Below, in pieces: positions 25,849 to 34,887 of a stretch of 34,937 nucleotides of DNA. Made by a program: the position numbers and the translations under genes. Under the pieces are notes generated by a model. The model was not told where the DNA came from. It saw only the letters and a list, made by a program, of their open reading frames with translations, and made no database searches. The DNA is taken from NCBI GenBank assembly GCA_028823995.1, contig JAPPFD010000026.1, positions 1 through 34,937 of the forward strand, written 5' to 3'. Numbering within the stretch: the stretch's first letter is position 1; the number at the start of each line of letters is the position of its first letter. The DNA is from a bacterium. GTDB lineage: Bacteria > Actinomycetota > Acidimicrobiia > Spongiisociales > ZC4RG35.

Positions 25849-26454
25849 ATGCAGGAACTGGCCGCTCTGGGCGCCCGGGCAAACGTCTGCACGGACTGCC
25901 GTCTGTCGGAGACCCGGACCAATGTGGTCTTCGGGGTGGGCCGCTCCGATGCGGAGGTTATGATGGTGGGGGAGGCGCCGGGCCGCAACGAGGATCTGGA
26001 GGGCGAGCCGTTCGTCGGAGCGGCCGGCCATCTGCTCAACCGGCTGCTGGCGGAAGTGGGCATGGGGCGTGACGAGGTGTACATTGCCAACGTGCTTAAG
26101 TGTCGCCCGCCGGGCAACAGGGATCCCCGGCCCGACGAGATAGAGTCGTGCAAGGGTTATCTCCGAGGCCAACTCGACCTGGTGGACCCCAAGGTGGTCA
26201 TGACGCTCGGCAACTTCGCCACCCAGCTTCTCCTGCGCACCAACACCGGTATCAGCCGGATGCGGGGCCGTAGCTACAGATGGTGGAGAGACAAGGTCCT
26301 CATCCCCACCTTTCATCCGGCCGCCGCCCTCCGGGGAGGAGAGCGGGTCACCGACCAGATTCGTGAGGATCTGGCCCTGATGCGTTCGGTCCTCGACTCG
26401 ATGAACGCCGGGGAGGGGGTTTTGGCCGAGCCGGAGCAGTTGGGCCTGTTCTGA
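25849..26454 (+). CDS. Uracil-DNA glycosylase, family 4 (iron-sulfur)
   Basis: Removes uracil from DNA arising by cytosine deamination. The 201-residue protein has the four cluster cysteines of family 4: Cys14 and Cys17 (CTDC), Cys85 (LKC) and Cys101 (ESC). Motif 1 is GEAPGRNEDLEGEPFVG (41-57) and motif 2 is HPAAAL with His156. It resembles the Thermus UDGa-type enzymes rather than the Ung family. It sits 6 bp after the purine enzyme and 10 bp before tsaE, and so probably belongs to the same transcript, although its function is unrelated to its neighbours. Confidence 0.93.
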   Translation: MQELAALGARANVCTDCRLSETRTNVVFGVGRSDAEVMMVGEAPGRNEDLEGEPFVGAAGHLLNRLLAEVGMGRDEVYIANVLKCRPPGNRDPRPDEIESCKGYLRGQLDLVDPKVVMTLGNFATQLLLRTNTGISRMRGRSYRWWRDKVLIPTFHPAAALRGGERVTDQIREDLALMRSVLDSMNAGEGVLAEPEQLGLF

Positions 26455-26464
26455 TGAACAGCCG

Positions 26465-26920
26465 ATGACTGTCCGGGTGGTCTGTCCCACCGCAGAAGAC
26501 ACCTACGCGGTGGCCACCCGGCTGGCGCCACTGCTCCGCGCCGGAGACGTTGTCGCCCTTTCCGGCCCGATGGGATGCGGGAAGACCCTCTTCACCGGCG
26601 GGCTGGCCGCCGCCCTGGGAGTGGATGGGCCGGTTCCCAGCCCCACTTTCGTGCTGGAGCGCCGCTACGACGACGGCTTCCTGCCGCTCGTACATGTGGA
26701 TGTCTACAGGTTGGGGTCGTACAACGAGTTCCTGGATCTGGGGGTGTTGGACGCTGCCTCAGACGGGGTGTTGGTGGTGGAATGGGGAGAAGCCGTGGAG
26801 TCGCTCCTGCCCGAGCACCTGCTGGTGCGCTTTGAGATCGGATGGGAAGGTGAGCGCCTGCTGAGTTTCGTAGCCCCTGCATCCTGGCGGTCGAGACCCC
26901 TGGAGGAGTTGGCGGCGTGA
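26465..26920 (+). CDS. tsaE: tRNA t6A biosynthesis ATPase TsaE
   Basis: TsaE is the ATPase partner of the TsaB-TsaD complex that installs threonylcarbamoyl-adenosine at position 37 of ANN-decoding tRNAs. The 151-residue protein has the P-loop SGPMGCGKT at residues 33-41, the switch region SPTFVLERRY, HVDVYRLGS, and VVEWGEAVE. The ATG at 26465 is the start; an ATG overlapping the previous stop terminates after four codons. It overlaps tsaB by 4 bp, which supports shared function. Confidence 0.94.
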   Translation: MTVRVVCPTAEDTYAVATRLAPLLRAGDVVALSGPMGCGKTLFTGGLAAALGVDGPVPSPTFVLERRYDDGFLPLVHVDVYRLGSYNEFLDLGVLDAASDGVLVVEWGEAVESLLPEHLLVRFEIGWEGERLLSFVAPASWRSRPLEELAA

Positions 26921-27633
26921 AGATCGTGGCGATCACCACATCCACTCCGGCGTCTTCGGTGGCGCTGGCCGACGGACTGAGGGTGGTGGCCTCCGCGGAG
27001 AACGTGAATGCCCGCGGGCACGCCGACTTCGTGGTGGCGGCTCTCGACTTCTGCATGAGGACCGCCAAGTGGTCTCCCGAGGAGATCGACTCGGTGGTGG
27101 TGGACGTCGGCCCGGGGCTTTACACCGGGATCAGGGTCGGTATCTCGGTTGCCCAGGGAATAGGAGCCTCGCTGGGCGCCCAGGTGGCGCCCGCTTCCTC
27201 TCTGGACGCCCTGGCCCTGCGCGCCGCCACCGGGCGACGACGCATCTTCCCGGTGGTGGATGTGCGCCGGGGGGAGGTGGCGATAGCCGGATACAGCCCG
27301 CTCCCCGGGGGGGTGGTGCGGGACTACCCCGTCGAACTGACCACCCCAGAGCGTCTGGTGGCCATGCTCAGCACCCACCGCGAGGAAACGCTCCTGGTGG
27401 GAGACGTCCCGGCCCTTGGCCCCGGGGCGCTGGCGGGGCTGCGGGGTGTCCGGGTGGGCCGGCCCCGCTACCCGACGGCCGAGGCTCTGGCCGAAGCGGG
27501 GTTGGGGATTCTGGAGCGAGGAGAGGCGCCCCATCCCGACGCGGTCCGTCCCCAGTACCTGCGGGACGCCGACGTCAACATCAACTGGAAGAGGCTGCGC
27601 TCTCGGTTCTACCCCCCGGTAGACGATGGTTGA
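26917..27633 (+). CDS. tsaB: tRNA t6A biosynthesis scaffold protein TsaB
   Basis: TsaB is an inactive TsaD homologue that dimerises with TsaD. The 238-residue sequence starts MKIVAITTSTPASSVAL and has the conserved VDVGPGLYTGIRVGISVAQG segment around residues 62-82 and RPQYLRDADVN near the end, as expected. It lacks the metal-binding His pair of TsaD. GTG start in a GTGA overlap with tsaE; 8 bp overlap with rimI. Confidence 0.94.
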   Translation: MKIVAITTSTPASSVALADGLRVVASAENVNARGHADFVVAALDFCMRTAKWSPEEIDSVVVDVGPGLYTGIRVGISVAQGIGASLGAQVAPASSLDALALRAATGRRRIFPVVDVRRGEVAIAGYSPLPGGVVRDYPVELTTPERLVAMLSTHREETLLVGDVPALGPGALAGLRGVRVGRPRYPTAEALAEAGLGILERGEAPHPDAVRPQYLRDADVNINWKRLRSRFYPPVDDG

Positions 27634-28111
27634 GATAGTCCCGCTCACGGTCGATCGGGTGGATGAAGTGCTGGAGATCGAGGAGCGGGTCTACCCCACT
27701 CCCTGGACGAGGCGGACCTTCCTTGACGAGTTGGCGGCTCCCCGGCGGGTGTACCTGGTGGCGCTCGGCGAAGGAGAGGTGGTTGGGTACGGGGGGATGA
27801 TGCTGGTGACGGAGGAGGCCCACATCACCACGGTGGTCACCCGTCCCGAGCGGCGCCGGGACCGGGTGGCGACCCGGCTGATGCTGGAACTCGTATCCAG
27901 AGCCACACGGGAAGGAGCCCGCAGCCTCACGCTCGAGGTGCGCTCCTCGAACCAGGCCGCCCAGGCCCTCTACTGGCGTTTCGGAATGGCCCCGGTGGGG
28001 GTCCGCAAGAAGTACTACGTGTCCGAGGATGCGCTGATCATGTGGGTGCACGGCCTCGACACTCCCGAGTATCGCTCCCGGTTGGCCCGGATCGCCGCGG
28101 ACCTTCCATGA
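27626..28111 (+). CDS. rimI: RimI-type N-terminal acetyltransferase with altered acetyl-CoA loop
   Basis: A 161-residue GNAT acetyltransferase. In other bacteria RimI acetylates the N-terminus of ribosomal protein S18, and it is habitually encoded between tsaB and tsaD, as here. The N-terminal IEERVYPTPWTRRTFLDEL, and the late LEVRSSNQAAQALYWRFGM and VRKKYY, are RimI-like. The pyrophosphate-binding loop Q/R-x-x-G-x-G/A reads R77-R-D-R80-V-A82, so the first glycine is arginine (CGG at 27863-27865). The fold and context are convincing, but activity may be altered. Overlaps tsaB by 8 bp and tsaD by 4 bp. Confidence 0.9.
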   Translation: MVEIVPLTVDRVDEVLEIEERVYPTPWTRRTFLDELAAPRRVYLVALGEGEVVGYGGMMLVTEEAHITTVVTRPERRRDRVATRLMLELVSRATREGARSLTLEVRSSNQAAQALYWRFGMAPVGVRKKYYVSEDALIMWVHGLDTPEYRSRLARIAADLP

Positions 28112-29118
28112 CCGGGCCGATACTCGCATTCGAGACCAGTTGCGACGAGACCGGAGTGGCCGTCGTTTCCGGTGATCGGGTGCTATCCAACGTTCTTTCC
28201 TCCCAGGTGGAGCTGCATTCCCGGTTCGGGGGCGTGGTGCCTGAGGTGGCTGCCCGCTCCCACGTGGAGGCGATCAGGGGGCTAACCCACCGGGCCCTGA
28301 TGGACGCCGGAGTCCATCTCACCGATCTGGAGGCGGTAGCCGCCACCCAGGGGCCGGGCTTGGTGGGCGCCCTCCTGGTTGGCCACTCGTTCGCCAAAGC
28401 ACTGGCATGGTCGCGCCGGCTTCCCTTTCTGGGTATCGACCATATGGAGGGCCACCTGTTCTCCCCCCGGCTGGAGTACCCGGATTTCCGCCCTCCGGCG
28501 GTTGCGCTGCTGGCCTCGGGGGGGCACACCCAGTTGGTGCACGTGCGGGATTGGGGGGACTATCGGATTCTTGGGGAGACCATCGACGACGCGGCCGGGG
28601 AGGCCTTCGACAAGCTGGCCAGGGTGATGGGACTGGGGTTCCCGGGCGGGCCCGCCATCGACCGGGCCTCCGAGGCCGGTGATCCCGCGGCTGTTCGCTT
28701 TCCCCGGGCGCTCTCTCGGCGCCGGCACCACTTTTCTTTCTCCGGCCTCAAGACCTCGGTTACCACCTTCCTGGAGAAGGCCGCCGTCCGGGGAGAGCTT
28801 CCCAGCCGTGAGGATGTGGCGGCCTCGGTCCAGGAGGCGATCGTTGACGTGCTGGTGCAGAAGACACTCAACGCGGCAGAGGACACCGGGGCGCGGGTGA
28901 TAGGCGCCGGTGGGGGGGTGTTGGCCAACCGCCGCCTGAGAGCCAGGCTCGCCGCGGAAGCCGGCCAGCGCGGCCTGGAGCTGTATATTCCTTCGCCTCG
29001 GTTGTGCGTTGACAACGGGGCCATGATCGGCGCGGCCGCCGTGTACCGCCTGGAAAGAGGGGAAGCCACGCACTGGGGCGCGGGAGTCGATCCCGGCCTG
29101 CGGCTGGGGGCGGTGTGA
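28108..29118 (+). CDS. tsaD: tRNA N6-adenosine threonylcarbamoyltransferase TsaD
   Basis: TsaD is the catalytic subunit for t6A37 formation. From the ATG at 28108 it is 336 residues: ILAFETSCDETGVAVV at the N-terminus, the metal ligands His112 and His116 in HMEGH, the ATP-binding SGGHTQLV, and a third metal ligand in CVDNGAMIG near the C-terminus. The GGGVLANRRLR stretch replaces the common GGVSANSRLR without obvious loss. It completes the tsaE-tsaB-rimI-tsaD set; tsaC is not in the window. groES follows after 132 bp of regulatory sequence. Confidence 0.96.
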   Translation: MTGPILAFETSCDETGVAVVSGDRVLSNVLSSQVELHSRFGGVVPEVAARSHVEAIRGLTHRALMDAGVHLTDLEAVAATQGPGLVGALLVGHSFAKALAWSRRLPFLGIDHMEGHLFSPRLEYPDFRPPAVALLASGGHTQLVHVRDWGDYRILGETIDDAAGEAFDKLARVMGLGFPGGPAIDRASEAGDPAAVRFPRALSRRRHHFSFSGLKTSVTTFLEKAAVRGELPSREDVAASVQEAIVDVLVQKTLNAAEDTGARVIGAGGGVLANRRLRARLAAEAGQRGLELYIPSPRLCVDNGAMIGAAAVYRLERGEATHWGAGVDPGLRLGAV

Positions 29119-29152
29119 AGCATCGGGCCGGGCTCGGCTGCCGCCCGGCGGA

Positions 29153-29179
29153 TTAGCAGTCGTAGACGGTGACTGCTAC
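29153..29179 (+). promoter_or_regulatory. CIRCE-like operator (HrcA site) upstream of groES
   Basis: TTAGCAGTC (29153-29161), a 9-base spacer and GACTGCTAC (29171-29179) form an inverted repeat with 8 of 9 pairs. The known CIRCE element is TTAGCACTC-N9-GAGTGCTAA. Spacing is identical and most bases match, with a symmetric C-to-G / G-to-C change in both arms. It overlaps the groES promoter, as expected for repression by HrcA and release on heat shock. hrcA is not in the window. Confidence 0.82.
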
Positions 29180-29182
29180 AAT
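29153..29182 (+). promoter_or_regulatory. Candidate groES-groEL promoter
   Basis: TACAAT at 29177-29182 is a near-consensus -10. TTAGCA at 29153-29158 is an 18 bp-spaced, imperfect -35. Both are covered by the CIRCE-like repeat. The start would be near 29189, giving a leader of about 60 nt. Confidence 0.6.
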
Positions 29183-29193
29183 TCTCCCTAAAT

Positions 29194-29223
29194 AGGAAGG
29201 TGTCCCCTCGTGGGGATTTTCCT
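29194..29223 (+). other. Leader stem-loop before groES
   Basis: AGGAA (29194-29198) can pair with TTCCT (29219-29223) and TCCCC (29203-29207) with GGGGA (29212-29216), forming an interrupted hairpin with a 4-base loop. It lies at the presumed mRNA 5' end, ahead of a strong AGGAAGGAGA ribosome binding site. No T-tract follows, so a role in mRNA stability or temperature response is possible but unproven. Confidence 0.5.
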
Positions 29224-29250
29224 TTCGCAAAGAGTAGGAAGGAGACCACT

Positions 29251-29541
29251 ATGAGGCTGGAGCCTCTTGGTGATCGGGTGGTCGTAGAACCCGACGAGGA
29301 GCAGGATACAAGAACTCCCTCGGGTTTGGTGATTCCCGACACTGCCAAGGAAAAACCCCAGATGGGGAAAGTAATAGCGGTAGGTCCCGGTCGGCGGAAC
29401 GAGGACGGAGAGCGAATGCCGGTGGATGTGAGCGAGGGCGACAAAGTCCTCTACTCCAAGTACGGCGGCACAGAGGTGAAGGTCGACGGAGTCGACTACC
29501 TGGTGCTCTCTGCCAACGATCTGCTGGCCGTGGTCAAGTAG
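29251..29541 (+). CDS. groES: Co-chaperonin GroES
   Basis: GroES caps the GroEL chamber during protein folding. The 96-residue protein starts [16 protein letters not shown] and shows the mobile loop region ([18 protein letters not shown]) and the roof beta-hairpin, and ends [16 protein letters not shown]. The ATG at 29251 has a strong AGGAAGGAG just upstream, and an in-frame GTG at 29200 lies in the leader and is unlikely. It is followed by groEL after 20 bp. Control is expected through the CIRCE-like site. Confidence 0.97.
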   Translation: MRLEPLGDRVVVEPDEEQDTRTPSGLVIPDTAKEKPQMGKVIAVGPGRRNEDGERMPVDVSEGDKVLYSKYGGTEVKVDGVDYLVLSANDLLAVVK

Positions 29542-29558
29542 TTCAGGGAGGCAGTTGA

Positions 29559-31193
<1,635 letters not shown>

Positions 31194-31219
31194 TCCCAGG
31201 ACGGAATCCCCTAGAACCA

Positions 31220-31253
31220 AGAAGGGACCCTCGCTCCGGCGGGGGTCCCTTCT
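31220..31253 (+). terminator. Terminator-like hairpin after groEL
   Basis: A perfect 11 bp stem, AGAAGGGACCC (31220-31230) with GGGTCCCTTCT (31243-31253), has a 12-base loop and lies 26 bp after the groEL stop. Few T residues follow, which is common in actinobacterial terminators. It also lies between convergent genes and could work in both directions. Confidence 0.78.
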
Positions 31254-31262
31254 GTATGGGAG

Positions 31263-31498
31263 GACATTGGTCGGTAGGTTGTGAAACATTCACTTCCCGA
31301 GAGGTTGCAATTGTCCCACCCATCGTTCACATTGATAGGAACCAAGCACTGAGACGGCCCGTTCCGGCGCCGACCGGACCGCATCGAGGGATCAGACCCG
31401 TTCCGCTCAACGGCCCTATCCCGGGCTGCACCGAGCGTGTTCGGCCTTGGAAAGGTGGTGGTGGGGGAGGGATCCCAAAGGGGACCCCTGTTTTCGCG
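31263..31498 (+). repeat. Dispersed non-coding repeat, copy B (inverted relative to copy A)
   Basis: Together with the groEL hairpin, this occupies the 358 bp gap between the convergent groEL and M20 peptidase genes, where no gene is evident. It is the reverse-complement partner of 21513-21745. The best part aligns 31324-31465 with 21541-21682 at about 87% identity by hand count, without gaps. A weaker flank to about 31263 keeps identical spacing up to the shared TTCACAACCT (read on the minus strand here). Copy B has a few extra bases near its 3' end. Confidence 0.85.
31468..31494 (+). terminator. Hairpin plus T-tract at the 3' end of repeat copy B
   Basis: AGGG-A-TCCC (31468-31476) can pair with GGGG-A-CCCCT (31480-31489) around an AAA loop, with one A-A mismatch, and is followed by GTTTT (31490-31494). 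This resembles an intrinsic terminator for + strand transcription. Copy A has a corresponding, weaker GC-rich hairpin and T5 on its minus strand at the equivalent end. Confidence 0.55.
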
Positions 31499-31551
31499 AC
31501 TTCAGCCGCCCGGTGTACTACGGTTGTCCGGTGGGTGGCGAGTACCTCAGG

Positions 31552-32721
31552 TCAACTGTCTCCCAACCGGTCCCAGAGGTTTCCGGCGGCGAGGTCTATG
31601 GCGGTCCAGGCCATGCCCACCGCCGCGTCGAAGATGGCCTGGTTGCCTGCGGGGGTGATGGTCTGGCTGGTGAAGGCGGGCTGGTGGTTGCCGATCGGCG
31701 CGCAGTGGAGGGAGACCCTGGGATGGATGGACGGAACGATCTGGGAGACGTTTCCCATGTCGGTTGATCCGGCCTCCGACGGCGGCATCTCGGCGCCTCT
31801 CAGCGGGTCTCGCCCCAAGGCTTCGGAGTTAGCCGCGTAAAGCTCGACGAGCAGGGGATTGTGGACCAACTCGGCGTATCGGTGACCGTAGTCCCAGACT
31901 TCCACCTGGCATCCGGTGGCCAGGGCGGCGGCCTCGAAGCAGGACCGGACCCGTTCCTCCAGGACTTGCAGTCGTTCGTAGTCCTTGGACCTGACGTACC
32001 ACTTGGCCCGGGTCAGGGCGGGGATGATGTTGGGGGCCTTCCCGCCGTCGGTGATGATCCCGTGGATCTTGTCGGTGGACAGGATGTGCTGGCGCAGGGT
32101 GGAGATGTTCACATAGGACTGGACGAACCCGTCAAGTGCGTTGATGCCCTCCTCGGGGAACGCGGCGGCGTGAGCCTCCTTCCCGTGGAACGCCACCTCC
32201 AGGTGACTGACGGCCAGAGACGTCGGGTCCACCACGTCGCGGGGGGAGGGATGGACCATCATGGCGGCGGCGGTGTCGCCGAAGGCTCCCGCGTTTATCA
32301 GGTCCACCTTCCCCCCATAGCCTTCTTCGGCAGGGGTGCCCAGCACGGTGACCCGGAAGCCCAGTTCCTCGGTGAGGGGTTGGAGGGCGAGACCGGCGCC
32401 CACCGCCGACGAGGCGATGATGTTGTGACCGCAGGCATGGCCGATGCCCGGGAGTGCGTCGTACTCGGCGCAGATCACCAACTCCGGTCCCTCCTGTCCG
32501 GACCGGGCCGCGAAGGAGGTGTCCAGGCTGTAGGCGGGGTACTCGACCGTGAAACCGTAGCCCTCCAGCATCTGGGAGAGGCGGGCTGAGGATTGGTATT
32601 CCTGGTAAGCGGTCTCGGGGTTGTCGTGCAGCCAGAGGTTCAGTTCTTCCAAGCGGGGTTGTTGGTCGGCGACTCGCCGGCGGGCCTGGTGCTTCAGCTC
32701 CGCGTGGGCCAACTGGGACAT
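31552..32721 (-). CDS. M20-family metallopeptidase/amidohydrolase
   Basis: This is the only minus-strand gene. The 389-residue protein has the M20D-like metal motif CAEYDALPGIGHACGHN near residues 83-99, then EEGYGGK with the catalytic glutamate pair, and a dimerisation domain around HLEVAFHGKEAHAA. The GIGHACGHN form is typical of the PM20D2/aminobenzoyl-glutamate-hydrolase-like branch, whose members cleave N-acyl amino acids or dipeptides. The exact substrate cannot be told. A strong GGGGAGGAGG lies before the ATG (at 32721). It converges on groEL, with repeat copy B between them. Confidence 0.88.
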   Translation of the reverse strand: MSQLAHAELKHQARRRVADQQPRLEELNLWLHDNPETAYQEYQSSARLSQMLEGYGFTVEYPAYSLDTSFAARSGQEGPELVICAEYDALPGIGHACGHNIIASSAVGAGLALQPLTEELGFRVTVLGTPAEEGYGGKVDLINAGAFGDTAAAMMVHPSPRDVVDPTSLAVSHLEVAFHGKEAHAAAFPEEGINALDGFVQSYVNISTLRQHILSTDKIHGIITDGGKAPNIIPALTRAKWYVRSKDYERLQVLEERVRSCFEAAALATGCQVEVWDYGHRYAELVHNPLLVELYAANSEALGRDPLRGAEMPPSEAGSTDMGNVSQIVPSIHPRVSLHCAPIGNHQPAFTSQTITPAGNQAIFDAAVGMAWTAIDLAAGNLWDRLGDS

Positions 32722-32762
32722 GGACGGAGACCTCCTCCCCGGGATGGGCGATGGGGTTGCCT

Positions 32763-32778
32763 TCTTGGTTCAACAAGA
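32763..32778. promoter_or_regulatory. Short palindrome in the divergent M20/MidA spacer
   Basis: TCTTG-GTTCAA-CAAGA is a small inverted repeat (5 bp arms, 6-base centre) about 40 bp upstream of the M20 gene start, in the 143 bp spacer between the divergent genes. It could be an operator for either gene, but nothing ties it to a known regulator. No confident promoter hexamer pair was found in this spacer. Confidence 0.3.
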
Positions 32779-32864
32779 CAGGCTAACCACCGCGCACGGC
32801 GTTCTCCCGGTCAACCGGCAGGTCGTACCGCGGCATTCGACAGCCCGTATGATCTCCGACCACA

Positions 32865-33923
32865 ATGCTTCAGCATGTGATCGACCGGATCCGGGAGGAA
32901 GGCGCCATCCCGTTCGAGGTCTTCATGGAACTCGCCCTCTACCACCCCGACGGCGGTTACTTCATGGGGGAACGGCTGCGGTCCGTCCAGGGCGGGGACT
33001 TTCTCACCAGCCCGGAGGTGAGTCCGCTGTTCGGGGAAACCCTGGCGGAACTGGTGATGCGGGAGGCAGCCGAGGCGGGACTGTCCCGCCCGATGGTTGT
33101 TGACGCGGGAGCGGGATCCGGGTCGCTTCTCCGGCCGCTGCTTGCGGTCCTCGGCGAGCGCGCCGATCCCTGGGCGGTGGAGGTCTCACCACCAGCCCGG
33201 AGGGCGCTGGCGGAGTTGGTGGGGACGCAGCGGGTGGTGGAGTCCCTGGAGGGACTGCCTCAAAGGATCGCGGGCGTCATCTTCGCCAACGAGCTGCTGG
33301 ACAACCTCCCCATGGCCCTGGCGCGCCGCCGGGCGGGATTATGGCGAGAGTTGTGGGTCGACGAGAGCGGAGACGGACTGGGATGGGCGGAGACCCCAGC
33401 CCGACCAGAGGTGGAGGAGTGGCTGGGAAGGTTCGCGGGGCCGACGCCCGAGGGAGGGATGGTCGAGTGCCAGTTGGCCGCCGCAGGATGGGTCGGCGCC
33501 GCCTTGGACCGGCTGGCGGCGGGAGCGCTGGTGCTGTTCGACTACGGCGATACCGCCCAAGGCCTGGAAGGCCGCCGCCCCGAGGGGACCCTCCGTACCT
33601 ACCGGGCCCATCACCTGGGCCCCGACCCGCTTTCCGAACCGGGCCGGACCGACATCACCGCCGACCTGAATTTCACCGCGGTGGCCGAGGCCGCCCGTGC
33701 AACCGGAGCCACCGTCTCCCTGCACCGCCAGGACGACCTGCTGGAAGAACTCGGCCTCGCAGAGCGGATTGGAGGCCTCCGAGCACAGGAGGCCGAACTC
33801 GCCCGGTCCGGGGACGAACTGCGGCGTCTTGAGATACGCTCGCTTCGCATCGGTGCGGAGACCCTTCTTCACCCACGGGGGCTGGGCGACTTCCGGGTGC
33901 TGATAGCCCGCCGCAAGATATAG
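32865..33923 (+). CDS. MidA-type SAM-dependent methyltransferase
   Basis: A 352-residue protein of the MidA/NDUFAF7 group (COG1565). It has YHPDGGYFMGERLRSVQGGD followed by FLTSPEVSPLFGETLAE, the SAM-binding VVDAGAGSGSLLRPLL, the signature FANELLDNLPM, and later VLFDYGDTA. Mitochondrial relatives methylate an arginine of a complex I subunit; in bacteria the target is usually unknown. The ATG at 32865 follows TATGAT by 11 bp, so the message could be nearly leaderless. htpX follows 14 bp after its stop. Confidence 0.9.
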   Translation: MLQHVIDRIREEGAIPFEVFMELALYHPDGGYFMGERLRSVQGGDFLTSPEVSPLFGETLAELVMREAAEAGLSRPMVVDAGAGSGSLLRPLLAVLGERADPWAVEVSPPARRALAELVGTQRVVESLEGLPQRIAGVIFANELLDNLPMALARRRAGLWRELWVDESGDGLGWAETPARPEVEEWLGRFAGPTPEGGMVECQLAAAGWVGAALDRLAAGALVLFDYGDTAQGLEGRRPEGTLRTYRAHHLGPDPLSEPGRTDITADLNFTAVAEAARATGATVSLHRQDDLLEELGLAERIGGLRAQEAELARSGDELRRLEIRSLRIGAETLLHPRGLGDFRVLIARRKI

Positions 33924-33937
33924 ACTTTGCCAAAGAG

Positions 33938-34798
33938 ATGAACAACATTAAGACCGTGGTGCTCCTGGCGCTCCTCACCACCCTCCTGTGGTGGGTGGCC
34001 ATCAGCCTTTTCCCCAACGGAGGGTTCTGGTTCGGGCTGGGGATCGCCGCGTTATTCAACCTCGGCGCCTACTTCTTCTCCGACAAGATGGCGTTGGCGA
34101 TGAGCCGCGCCAAGCCGGTCACGGAGGATGAACTTCCCGAGGTTTATGCGATCGTGCGCTTCCTGGCCGAGACCGCCGAGATGCCCATGCCGCGGATCTA
34201 TCTGATCGACTCACCCCAGCCCAACGCCTTCGCCACGGGGCGCAATCCCCGCCACGGAGTGGTGGCGGTCACCACCGGACTCCTGCAGATCATGAACCAA
34301 GGGGAACTGGAGGGGGTGCTGGCTCACGAACTGTCCCACATCCGCAACCGGGATATCCTCATCTCGTCCGTGGCGGCCATGATCGCCGCCGCTCTCACCA
34401 TCCTGGCCCGGATGGCGTTCTGGTTCGGCGGCTCGGGCCGCGGCCGGAACAACCAGGCGGGAGCCATCGTCATGATCGTGGCCATGATCGTCGCTCCCAT
34501 CGCCGCCATCCTGATCAGGATGGCCATCTCCCGCTCCCGGGAGTACCAGGCGGACCGGTCCGGAGTGGACCTCACCGGCCAGCCGCTCCTGTTGGCCTCA
34601 GCCTTGGGGAAGATCGGAATCGCCACCGAAAGAATTCCCATGCGGGTCAACGACGCGGTCAGCCAGCTCTACATCGAGAACCCCCTCAAGAGCAACTTCC
34701 GCCGGGGCGGAGGGGGCGTCATGAAGCTGTTGTCCACCCATCCGCCCATCGAAGCCCGGATCAAGGTCCTCGAAGAGATGGCCGACCCGTTTTCCTGA
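33938..34798 (+). CDS. htpX: Membrane zinc metalloprotease HtpX (M48)
   Basis: HtpX degrades misfolded membrane proteins at the cytoplasmic membrane. The 286-residue protein has two N-terminal membrane helices (about 6-25 and 29-48), the zinc site HELSH at residues 130-134, two more membrane stretches (about 143-163 and 174-195), and the third ligand in SREYQAD. The PNAFATG segment (95-101) and C-terminal LLSTHPPIEARI complete the family pattern. It starts 14 bp after the methyltransferase gene, which suggests co-transcription. Confidence 0.96.
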   Translation: MNNIKTVVLLALLTTLLWWVAISLFPNGGFWFGLGIAALFNLGAYFFSDKMALAMSRAKPVTEDELPEVYAIVRFLAETAEMPMPRIYLIDSPQPNAFATGRNPRHGVVAVTTGLLQIMNQGELEGVLAHELSHIRNRDILISSVAAMIAAALTILARMAFWFGGSGRGRNNQAGAIVMIVAMIVAPIAAILIRMAISRSREYQADRSGVDLTGQPLLLASALGKIGIATERIPMRVNDAVSQLYIENPLKSNFRRGGGGVMKLLSTHPPIEARIKVLEEMADPFS

Positions 34799-34799
34799 G

Positions 34800-34826
34800 A
34801 TCACCCAACACCGGCGCCGGGGTGAT
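34800..34826 (+). terminator. Hairpin after htpX
   Basis: ATCACCC (34800-34806) pairs with GGGTGAT (34820-34826), and the loop contains the self-complementary CCGGCGCCGG, so a longer GC-rich structure is possible. It begins at the htpX stop. No T-tract follows. It is likely a transcript 3' end before the tRNA gene. Confidence 0.6.
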
Positions 34827-34887
34827 ATGGAATACGAATCGAGAGGCGGACGCGCTAGGATATCCCATTCGGGAAAGCCTTGAGCAG

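Noticed and set aside
24766..26502. A 578-codon minus-strand open frame over the purine enzyme and the uracil-DNA glycosylase
   Set aside because: It is antisense to two genes with intact catalytic motifs and matches no family.
31312..31476. Repeat copies as a conserved small protein (both contain a frame with VHIDR and GPHRGIRP)
   Set aside because: Aligning the two copies by codon, differences fall about 6, 8 and 4 at first, second and third positions. There is no third-position excess, and no shared start codon, so conservation is at the nucleic acid level.
32740..32860. Divergent promoters between the M20 and MidA genes
   Set aside because: TTGACC on the minus strand and TATGAT on the plus strand are present, but neither has a suitable partner hexamer at normal spacing, so no promoter was called.
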